From Linnemannia schmuckeri (Eukaryota; Mortierellomycota; Mortierellomycetes; Mortierellales; Mortierellaceae), in NCBI GenBank assembly GCA_029449235.1, contig JANATG010000010.1, forward strand, positions 682,001-746,000: DNA of 64,000 nucleotides. Direction: 5' to 3'. Position numbers and translations under genes: made by a program. The notes beneath the pieces are model-generated. The model saw only the letters and a program-made list of their open reading frames with translations. It was not told the origin of the DNA and did not search any database. This document shows positions 55,709 to 64,000 of the stretch, piece after piece; position 1 is the stretch's first letter, and every line of letters starts with the position of its first letter.

Positions 55709-58433
55709 GGCTGAAATGGTGATTACAGTTACCCTTAATTAAAACAAAATATTACAGATATCCCGTGGAGAGTAGGTGTCTGGGTTCAATTCCCTGGTTG
55801 ACCGTTACTTTTTTTCTTAGTTAGCTACTAAGCAGAACACGCGGAATTTTTTTAAAAGTAGAGAGAGATTTGCGTCGAAGGATACTAACTGAACGTGAGC
55901 GCAACGATTGACGATGTAAATCATCGTCGTGTCGCAATGAAACTTGATAACTTTTTCTCTACTTTTGCGAAACATCGCTACTATTGACCTATCAATCATA
56001 TCATCTTTCTTTATATGTGCACGAAAGGATAAATGAACTTAGCCGTAACTACTGAAGGATTGCTGCTTTTGCCTGATTGTCATAACCCGACCCTTGAGAG
56101 ATTTTTTGCTTTTTTCGATCCGAGTGATTGACGGAGAGCTATCGCTATCATTGCCATTGACGATCTACGTTTATTCTGTTAGGCAATTGATGGCAACCTG
56201 TTATTACCCTTTGAAAATATAATGTAATTATAAGTATGCGATTAAGCGCGAACTAATGCTGTCAATGGCCATTCAACGCTGTTCATTTTTTCGCATCGAA
56301 GAATAATAACTGGGTGACTGATCGTCGAGACTGAAAGGGCTTGATAACCTTGATTTCTATGATGCGGTTGATCAAGAGCTTTCCTAGACATATCCGATGG
56401 TTTTTAAAAGGGAGGTTTTTTTTCTGGTGCATCAGAATAAATGGCAAATCCCCTCTCCTTTATATGATCGGTTGTTCACTCAATGGCGTAACAATTGACT
56501 TTTTCTTTTATTATTATTATTTTTTTTTTTAAAAAAAAAGTGATTACTGCTTCCGAAAACAAAAGAGAGAAGCAACTCCATGATTCCACACAAAAGGAGA
56601 ACGCGCCACTGCTTAAAACAACCAATGGCCCATGTTTTTGACGGCCAGGAGACAAAAAGTCTCTCAATACGCCCCTGTCTAACGAACCAACCCTCCTGAA
56701 CCCGCCGTTACGTTATCCAATCCAACTTTGGACAGATATCCAAGTTTGCTTTCAGTACCCTCGTTCTCTAAGGCAAGGTTTTATTGTGCTCCCCAACGAT
56801 ACTCTTGCATAAGAAGAAAGAGACCTGAACAATATTTCCTACATGCGAACCTTGCTCAGGAGGTACAACATCTTTTTTTTTTTTCTCTGGCACAGAAAGG
56901 GAAAGAATTCCTCCACGGCTTTCAAATAAACTCGGGCGTAATCCACTCACCTATCGCCCAGCCCAATCTGGCCCATCTAGTCCTACTGGAATGTCTTTGA
57001 AACATTGAAACGGAGAGTATCGAAGGATATATTTTGGTTCGCGTTAATCTAAGGCGCGCCTGAGACTCAAATAGGAGATATAGAGATATATTCGACGGGC
57101 TACATGCAAAGGTATGTGTTGTATTTGGAAACAGACTTGCAGAGGTGCAATTGACAATCTGCGCATTGGCCAAGCATTTGTACCTCATCCAACGAGAGAT
57201 TGTATTTTTCGAAGGGATACACAGAGCTTGCTCAGAGACGTGTTCATTGCAAGAAAACAGAACCAAATCTCGGAGAGGTAAGACAGGCAAGAGTGAGCGA
57301 GGGGCTACAATGATTTTTTCCTTCCCGACCGAGGTAAAGCAGGCTGTCAACATAATTTTTTTTTGAAGAGACGAATCAGGGATCATGGAACAATATGAAA
57401 CTGTGAATACAAAGAACAAGGTACCAAAGCGTCAAACAACGCGTCAAAAGTGCGATCAGTACTCGTCGTGAACCAACGAGAGTAAGCAAAAAGCAAAATT
57501 GTCTCAGGGCATTTGCCAATCATCTTACTCTTGTTTTTAAATACATAAGCCAGGAACAGGGACGTACGAGATTGACAACAATGAGAGATCGACTAAGTTC
57601 TTCGGGATCAACTTCATACAAGATCCGAGTCCTTTGTCCTGGGCCTAGTCCGTTCGGAGGATTTTTAAATAAAGAACCAATATTATCGTATGCCTATGAT
57701 GTCAATCCATTTGGTATTGGCGTTTGATGTATTTATGTTTTGGACTTCATGCAAGGTTCGTTCATGCGAGGTTACCCAAGCACCTCGTTGCTTTGTTCAA
57801 ATGAGTGAGCTGAACCACATGGCACAACTATTGTTCCAACTACAACAGTGACACCTATAAAAATAAGAAAATAAACCACAACCAAGGACCACTGCAAAAA
57901 TTAGTAACGGGCAATCGGAAGCTATTCCACTTTCACTTGCTGTTTGGATGGATGTGGGTGGTTAGATGAGATCAAGTAGAATGGCCCAGGTTGAGAGTAA
58001 GGGTTTGTGATGTGTATGAGATGATTTATTGTAGCTAGCTTAGCATGAATGGATCGATGTACCTGAAGATATGTATCGGAATAATAGCTGAGCGAGGGAT
58101 AACATACAAAAGGCACACAAGGAGCTGTCCGATCTGAGCTGTGATCGCACATTTGCACATTTTGCAAATTTGAATAAAGGTAAGGATGTGCGTCTGCTGG
58201 TGCTTCTGCTGGTGCTTCTGCTGGCCGATTTGTTTGTGGCACTTTCATTTTTCATTTTAGGCCTTTGTGCCTTTTAGCTCGCTTCATCGCTCTACTACTG
58301 TCTTCTCTTCTTTTCTCTTGTCTTCTGCGTTTTTTCTCCTTTCCCTTCTTCCTTTTCGTTCTTTTTCTCTTTCTTTTCTTCTCTCCCATCCATCTCTCCT
58401 TCTTTTCCTTTCTTTTTCTGTTCATTACTCCTC

Positions 58434-58436
<3 letters not shown>
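55709..58436. other. Long gene-less stretch
   Basis: I see no gene. A B-box-like word GGTTCAATTCC near 55785 suggests a decayed tRNA-derived sequence. Open frames up to 165 codons (57419-56922, minus) have no domain and no codon bias. The region separates the repeat cluster from the F-box gene. Confidence 0.5.

Positions 58437-58509
<73 letters not shown>
58437..58509. repeat. (CT)n microsatellite, ~73 bp
   Basis: About 36 uninterrupted CT units inside a longer pyrimidine-rich tract that runs from about 58265 to 58860, upstream of the F-box gene and probably part of its promoter or 5' leader. Confidence 0.95.
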
Positions 58510-58513
<4 letters not shown>

Positions 58514-59075
58514 CTTCTTGTAATCCTTCATTCGCTTTACACTTGGACCTGAATCCCTTGCCTTCTCCTTCACATCCCGTCTCCCTCTCCCTCGCTCCTC
58601 TCTACCCCTTTTTCTCTCTCCTGCCCTTCGGACCATCACCTCTTCCTCCAAACGAATTGACCACATCCCACACCTTCCGCCCTTGTTGAGAGTACCGACT
58701 GTCCTGCATTATCTTCCCGTCAAGTCTATTTTCCCCTCAGGCATCCCCTATTTACTCCTCTTCGTCTTCCTCTTCCACTTCCACTTTCTCTCCCACTTTC
58801 ACTCTCACTCTTACTCACCAAAAAGCATCGCCTGTCTGCAGCACTCTCCTACTCATCACTCGGCAGTCAAAGTCGTATCCTTGTTCCGCTTCTGAAGAAA
58901 CTCTTTTTTACACCCAACTTTCTGTACGTGTTCGTCGTCTCTCTATTCCTCCGCTTCAGTCACAGATTTGCATCTCTACCTCTTGCACCAACTCTTGCTC
59001 TCTCCAACCTGTCACTAATGTACTCTCCAATGTCCCATTGCTCATACTGCCATAGTGCTCAAAAAGTGCTCTACC

Positions 59076-62000
59076 ATGCATTTGATTCATAAACTGAGGC
59101 GATCCATCTCACACAGGCCGCGCCATCTTTTCGACCTACCAGACGAGATCTTGTGTCTGATCCTCGAGTATTGCTGTCAGGACCTCGATTTTTTACTTTG
59201 GTCCTGTCCCCTCGTCACCCTGGATAACCAGTTCTGCCACGACTGCTTTCACTGCACGCTCTGTCATGGCCCTGTCCCACGCGTCTCAAGTCTCAACCAG
59301 CGCCGTCATTCTCGCACAGTTACTCTTGGTGATAAGTCAAAAGAGACACACAGTCAGACGACAGAGTCAGGAAGCGAGAGCGGGATTGACAGGGACTTTG
59401 CACAAGGCAGTAATGCCACCACGGCAACATCAGACAGGGCGCCGCACAGGAAGAGGAAAAAACGGAATTTCGACACGTTAATCCTCAATAACAACTACAG
59501 TCGGCATTTGGGTAACACAGGGAGTTACCACTCAGGATCATCTCCGCCTTCGTCTCGGCAGGGAGCAAAACCCTGTCCTTGGAACGGAGATCGGCCATGG
59601 TGTCTTCATCTGCAGCGGCAACAACAGGATCGGATACCGTTACTCTGGCGTTTTGTACCATCGCAATTACGACCAGCAAACTATGGTTCCATCCCATTAC
59701 TTCCAACCAGGTTCAGCTCGTTTCATTCTCACAGCCATCTAACAACCCTGTCAACATCCTTGGCGTCTATGCAACCTCCCGCGAAGGTAGCCTTCAACAG
59801 CCTTCTACAACGAATCGAAGCATTTTTCTCTTGGGATCGCTCTCAGCTGAATGAGCCTCGTCATATCCCAAGCGGCGGATCAATACGAACCGGATCAGCA
59901 ATATCAACCCCATCGACGCGTCTCGGAACACTAACTTACATCAATCCAATCATTTTACCGCCATCAGTCCCGCGGCACGCTGTGGCTTCAATGGGCACAT
60001 CAGGATTCAGTCTCGATCAAGTTGCATCTCTTCACAGGAGGAGAACAACGAGCATGATCACACGCGCTGCCCAATCAACAACGCCCGACGCTACGATGAA
60101 CCGATCTTTGAGCACAACAGGGTCGATAAATGTACCGAGCCTTTGGAGACGTGGCGATTGGATTGATGCTGCGGACGAAATGGACGAATTCGAGACGACC
60201 GAAAACGGACAGCCCATTGACGACTTTGACAGCTCTATTAATCTTTCATCGCCATTTCAGCTGCTCCTGGTCAGTCGGAGGTTTGCAGACGCCGCGGTCC
60301 ACTGCTTACATCGAAATCTCGTTTTCCACGGTCACGACCCTTATCAAGCGGAGTGTGTTCTCAGCACTCTATACAAGGACGATGGCCTATTGGATCAGGA
60401 ACAGAGGCGATCGACAAGTGTAAGAAAGCTCAAGGAGTTGAACGAGGAGCAGTTAATGGAGGGAGCGGATCACGACGACAACGACAAGGACCTGCTGCGG
60501 AGAGCACAGGGTACATCCAGGAGTCATGGAGTAGACGACAAAAGTAGGCTTGCAGGACACGTGCGTGCTCCAAAGGACGGATCAAATGCCGCCGGAGGTC
60601 TGTGGCAGATGAGCGATGAGCAAAGGCTGCATGTGGGCTGGATCAAGTCTTTGAATCGTTCGTTGAGACGGTTTTCAAGGTTTCAAGGAGGTGCTTCAGG
60701 AGTTGAAGACACCTCAAACACGGAGCTCGATCCCAGCAACTCGTGGATGGTAGGCGAAGGAGGCGGTGAAAGGGTAGGAAACAGGCGTCACGTCGCCTCT
60801 GGACCGAACAGTCGTGTAGGAGATAAGAGTCAGGATGGACCGCTTAGGATGAATCCAAACGAGCCGAGATGGACGTATCGGCGCTACGCAAGGCGCGTCG
60901 TGTTGAACTTTGCCCACCCTCAAGCCTCTCCTCAGCTTTTGGTCCGAGCTCTCGAGTGCATCGGTTCTCGCTGTCGCAATCAGATTCATGCGCTGGACTT
61001 GCACGCTAACGAAAAAATGCAGGATTTGGGACTGGAGACGCGGGAAGAGCTCACTCGACTTTTCGGTTCAGGGTTCACGAAACTCCGATACCTGCGACTG
61101 CAGGGAGGCTTTGTCGATAACCAACTTTTGTACGCCCTCCTCAACAACTTTGCTTCTCCAACTCCCAGTCAATCATCGACTTCAACCCATGAGGGCGATG
61201 GTGGCGGATGGAGGTCTTTCGCTGAACCCAGGATTCGCCCTCCCTCGCCGGCACTGAATGCCGAGCTTTGCTGCCTGTCACAAGTGTTTTTGGGTCCTGG
61301 ATCGGTTACCGACAGCGCTGTAGAAAGACTCATTGATGTCGCCGGAAAGACGCTCGAGGTGTTCACGGTGACTAGCTGCGTTGATGTTGGAGGAGGGGCT
61401 CTAGCCAGTCTGTTGACCAAGTGTTCTAAGCTCCGAGTTCTGGCAGTTCATCGATCTCTGGCTCGTGACAGGGAATTGTTGGAAGGATTGGGAATACCGC
61501 TGGAGAGCGCTGTACTAGGATCCCAACAACTTCAACAGGTGCACCCACTCCACCTTTTGCAATCACAGCAGCAACAAGAATCATCCGACTCGAACAACAG
61601 CCATGACGCCCCACAAACAATCAGAAAGACCATCGTTGCGCCACTTGAGCGGCTGGAGCTCGGAACGGTCAAGTTGACAAACACTGGAATCACGGAGATC
61701 TTAAAGGCTACATGCAAGACGCTGCGGTTCCTGGTACTGGAGACGCAGCATTTTAGCGACGCATTTTTGAGGAACGTGATTTCTCCTCTATGCACACGAC
61801 TAGAGGGACTGCATTTTGACGACCCAGAGCACGTTCAGCGGCTTCAGCAGCAGATACAGGGCCTTGGATTCAGCGCGGGACGCCGTGGGGCTCATCTACC
61901 TAGGAACCAAGTTATGTTTGGTCGGTCAGGAAGATCATTTTACTCGGATCCCAGACATCATTATCGCTCACAGCCTCCATCTCACCATAACTATTCGACA

Positions 62001-62618
62001 TCTTTTCGACCTCAGCATCATAATGGACAGGAAGGTGTGTTCGGATCGACGACTACAGATCGGCAAGGGGGAGGTCGAGGTGATCGTTCGACCAAAGTGA
62101 GCGCATGGCTAGGAGAGACTACAACGGATGAATGGGTGACCTTTGGCGATTGTGCTCTGTGGAGTAGCGCGGCATCTCCTGCAGTGTCGTACGATAATGG
62201 CGGCGCTAATGGTTCTTCAGGAAGTCGATTCCCTAACCAGCATCGTCAGCACGGTCAGCCGCTGCACCAGTTATACCACAAGCCCGCCTTGGCGATGGGA
62301 AACGCTTTCACCCATGGAATTTACCATCATCACCGCCACCAGGCATCATCCAACTGGATCCTGGGCGACTCTGATGAGCTTTTGGATCGACACCGAGTGG
62401 CACGAGAGGCGGTAGATGAGGTGCAGGAGGCGTTGTCGAAGCTGGAGACGTTCACTGTGATGGATCTAGATTTTGTTCTGGAACGCAAAGGCTTGTATGA
62501 ATCCCAAATTTTGATGCGGCAAGACGATATTTGGGTTCAGAGCGCCGGGTTCCGGGCGCTTCAGATGTTCTACTTGTGCTTGTTCCTGAGCATGATTTAC
62601 CTCAGCGTTTTTCACTAG
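59076..62618 (+). CDS. Large F-box/LRR-like protein
   Basis: Single-exon frame of 1180 aa starting at the ATG after CTACC at 59076; an upstream in-frame GTG is not used. An F-box-like segment lies near the N-terminus (LFDLPDEILCLILEYCCQDL, about residues 17-36). A long disordered Ser/Gln/His-rich region follows, then LRR-like helices and strands from about residue 610 (ALDLHANEKMQDLGLE, KLRYLRLQGGF, VFTVTSCVDVGGGAL, KLRVLAVHRSL, RLELGTVKLTNTGITEIL). The C-terminus is hydrophobic (MFYLCLFLSMIYLSVF), perhaps a tail anchor. F-box proteins recruit substrates to SCF ubiquitin ligases; the substrate is unknown. AATAAA follows the stop directly, and the next gene starts 109 bp downstream. Confidence 0.78.
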   Translation: MHLIHKLRRSISHRPRHLFDLPDEILCLILEYCCQDLDFLLWSCPLVTLDNQFCHDCFHCTLCHGPVPRVSSLNQRRHSRTVTLGDKSKETHSQTTESGSESGIDRDFAQGSNATTATSDRAPHRKRKKRNFDTLILNNNYSRHLGNTGSYHSGSSPPSSRQGAKPCPWNGDRPWCLHLQRQQQDRIPLLWRFVPSQLRPANYGSIPLLPTRFSSFHSHSHLTTLSTSLASMQPPAKVAFNSLLQRIEAFFSWDRSQLNEPRHIPSGGSIRTGSAISTPSTRLGTLTYINPIILPPSVPRHAVASMGTSGFSLDQVASLHRRRTTSMITRAAQSTTPDATMNRSLSTTGSINVPSLWRRGDWIDAADEMDEFETTENGQPIDDFDSSINLSSPFQLLLVSRRFADAAVHCLHRNLVFHGHDPYQAECVLSTLYKDDGLLDQEQRRSTSVRKLKELNEEQLMEGADHDDNDKDLLRRAQGTSRSHGVDDKSRLAGHVRAPKDGSNAAGGLWQMSDEQRLHVGWIKSLNRSLRRFSRFQGGASGVEDTSNTELDPSNSWMVGEGGGERVGNRRHVASGPNSRVGDKSQDGPLRMNPNEPRWTYRRYARRVVLNFAHPQASPQLLVRALECIGSRCRNQIHALDLHANEKMQDLGLETREELTRLFGSGFTKLRYLRLQGGFVDNQLLYALLNNFASPTPSQSSTSTHEGDGGGWRSFAEPRIRPPSPALNAELCCLSQVFLGPGSVTDSAVERLIDVAGKTLEVFTVTSCVDVGGGALASLLTKCSKLRVLAVHRSLARDRELLEGLGIPLESAVLGSQQLQQVHPLHLLQSQQQQESSDSNNSHDAPQTIRKTIVAPLERLELGTVKLTNTGITEILKATCKTLRFLVLETQHFSDAFLRNVISPLCTRLEGLHFDDPEHVQRLQQQIQGLGFSAGRRGAHLPRNQVMFGRSGRSFYSDPRHHYRSQPPSHHNYSTSFRPQHHNGQEGVFGSTTTDRQGGGRGDRSTKVSAWLGETTTDEWVTFGDCALWSSAASPAVSYDNGGANGSSGSRFPNQHRQHGQPLHQLYHKPALAMGNAFTHGIYHHHRHQASSNWILGDSDELLDRHRVAREAVDEVQEALSKLETFTVMDLDFVLERKGLYESQILMRQDDIWVQSAGFRALQMFYLCLFLSMIYLSVFH

Positions 62619-62726
62619 AAATAAAAAGCCACCAAAATTTGAATTGCCACCATTTCCCATGCTTTTGTACTTCGCGCTTGGCTCCCACGTTCACGTACGC
62701 CCAACACAATCACAATCACCACGACT

Positions 62727-64000
62727 ATGACCAGTGCACGCGATTCGGAGGCAATCTCTGCGTACCTCTCTGACCTGCAGATTCAAGTCCGTGCTCCATC
62801 ACCAGCATTGTCGACAGTCATTCGTGTTCTGGCCGAACCCTTGTCCTTTCTCGGATTCCTGAAATCACCCTCAACGAATGCGGCTCTGGATTCTCTGCCG
62901 TCTTGGTCAGGACCCATAGAGCCAACAGCAGCCAGGCGGTTGTACTTTATTCAGCACCTGCTACCAAACCACCTCGAGTTCATATTGGACAGCATCACAG
63001 TTGACTGGCTGAGCGCTCTACCCTCAGCAGAGCAAACAGCCCTCTTCGACACCTACTTTATTCCAACTCTGGCGGCGCGAACAAAAGCTTTAGCAGATCG
63101 GAGTAGCTCTTGGGACTTTTCCACCGCAGCTGTGATGGCGCTGGTTTCATTGCAGACCTTAGTCGGTCGGATCAACCAGCGCTTTTCAGAGAACCATTCG
63201 TTTCTCAACAAGACTATCTTTAGGTTGCTCAAGAGGCTGTTGGAGGAATATTCGCTGTTGGATTATTTCAAGACCTGTTATCAAATTGAAGCAACAGCAG
63301 GGTCAGGATACTCGCAACAACTGCCAGCGGTGGCAGCAGTGGCTCAAGCAACTTGGGATTCATTTCTCTCCAAGCTCTTTTCTATTCCGACAAGGGTATC
63401 GAATGTGTTTGGAGCATCAAGACAATTTTCGAGCAACGCGGGCGACAGGACAGATCTTGAGAAGTGTTTTCAAGAGGGCTACTTTTTTGAGCAGCAGGCT
63501 GCCCAATTGCAGGAGTGCGTCAGCACGCTGTCTAGTTTGGAAGCAGAAGAGCGGCGACACCATGCCAAGGCGTTTGGAGTTGTAATCGCCAAGCTGTTGA
63601 GGCTAGGTTTTGGACGTGAGTGTTCAGAATCTGCTGGTCTGCGCTTGTTCGATCTCTGCAGTCTTAGACGCAGTTTCACAAGGCAATGTTTAACATATTA
63701 TTTTATTATTTTGAAAACCATAGGGACGCTTGTGAAATTGGTGGTTTCGACTCTTTGGGACAAGGACGCACCGGATGAAGCCCTAGGATGGAAGCTCTCT
63801 TTGACAGGCTTATCTTCAACGACGGCACAGACATTTTTGACTGCGCTAGCTGAGTACCTCAACAGGAATCAACTGGAAACAAGTCGGCTTTACGACTCAA
63901 CGGAGAAGAGCATGGACGGTTCACGACAGGAGGTTCACAAGGCGGCATACTTGCTATTTTCGCTTGGGTTTGGATTAGGGGAAGAGAGTAACGATATGGT
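62727..64000 (+). CDS. TEL2-like (TELO2) protein, 5' part
   Basis: Exon 1 runs from ATG 62727 to 63615 (GGAC, donor GTGAGT). Exon 2 opens at 63724 after CATAG and continues past the window edge; the phase closes as CGG. The 388 aa visible are helical. The order of blocks parallels TELO2: FIQHLLPNHLEFIL and VDWLSALPSAEQTALFDTYF, then WDSFLSKLFSIPTRVSNVF (human LPDHLGNRL region), YFFEQQAAQLQECV, and LVKLVVSTLWDKDAPDEAL. Tel2 is part of the Tel2-Tti1-Tti2 cochaperone that matures PIKK kinases such as TOR, ATM and ATR (family knowledge). The conserved C-terminal Tel2 domain is not in the window, so the call rests on the N-terminal pattern. Confidence 0.65.
   Translation, partial: MTSARDSEAISAYLSDLQIQVRAPSPALSTVIRVLAEPLSFLGFLKSPSTNAALDSLPSWSGPIEPTAARRLYFIQHLLPNHLEFILDSITVDWLSALPSAEQTALFDTYFIPTLAARTKALADRSSSWDFSTAAVMALVSLQTLVGRINQRFSENHSFLNKTIFRLLKRLLEEYSLLDYFKTCYQIEATAGSGYSQQLPAVAAVAQATWDSFLSKLFSIPTRVSNVFGASRQFSSNAGDRTDLEKCFQEGYFFEQQAAQLQECVSTLSSLEAEERRHHAKAFGVVIAKLLRLGFGRECSESAGLRLFDLCSLRRSFTRQCLTYYFIILKTIGTLVKLVVSTLWDKDAPDEALGWKLSLTGLSSTTAQTFLTALAEYLNRNQLETSRLYDSTEKSMDGSRQEVHKAAYLLFSLGFGLGEESNDM

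Noticed and set aside
58265..58689. Ser/Leu and Phe/Leu-rich frames over the CT microsatellite
   Set aside because: Low-complexity translation of a pyrimidine tract upstream of the F-box gene.

Overview
The window looks like nuclear DNA of an early-diverging filamentous fungus, most likely Mortierellomycota (Mortierella and relatives). Genes carry short GT...AG introns (about 70-160 nt, one of 1.1 kb) and CT-rich leaders. There are many long poly-A and poly-T runs, an F-box/LRR gene and an F-box/LRR relic, a fungal-type Ugo1, and Fanzor and Crypton elements. The lineage call is inference from content; no marker gene settles it.

Layout. 1-3790: no gene seen, homopolymer-rich. 3791-9349 (-): seven-exon ABCC/MRP transporter. 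9830-14754 (-): decayed gene that reads as an XPG/FEN1-like flap-nuclease domain followed by a Fanzor (eukaryotic TnpB) RuvC nuclease. 15.1-18.5 kb: gene-poor. 18544-20946 (+): DUF1769 protein. 21372-24652 (+): unrecognised 940-aa membrane protein. 24892-27481 (-): MFS transporter. 29193-30311 (+): F-box/LRR pseudogene. 30697-30936 (+): possible 3' exon remnant. 31382-40174 (-): compact housekeeping cluster in one orientation: COQ10, eIF3a, UGO1, a PRCC-domain protein. 40984-44999 (+): Crypton tyrosine-recombinase transposon with two lesions. 45435-52520: nested mobile elements: a 1.1-kb fold-back element, a Ty3/gypsy RT scrap, two inverted LTRs, three copies of one LINE-like family and a 209-bp solo LTR. 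53853-53924 (+): tRNA-Thr(AGU). 54-59 kb: repeats, hairpins and a LINE 3' scrap. 59076-62618 (+): large F-box/LRR protein. 62727-64000 (+): 5' part of a TEL2-like gene, cut by the window edge.

The housekeeping genes cover unrelated core functions (ubiquinone handling, translation initiation, mitochondrial fusion, splicing-related PRCC, PIKK maturation) and do not form a pathway. The most notable item is the XPG-Fanzor fusion. Two nuclease modules lie in one gene order on one strand, joined by plausible introns, but broken by several stops and frameshifts, so this copy is a fossil; intact relatives elsewhere would be the real system. The second is a LINE-like family in which a coiled-coil N-terminal region runs directly into RNase H and CCHC domains with no endonuclease or reverse transcriptase between them.
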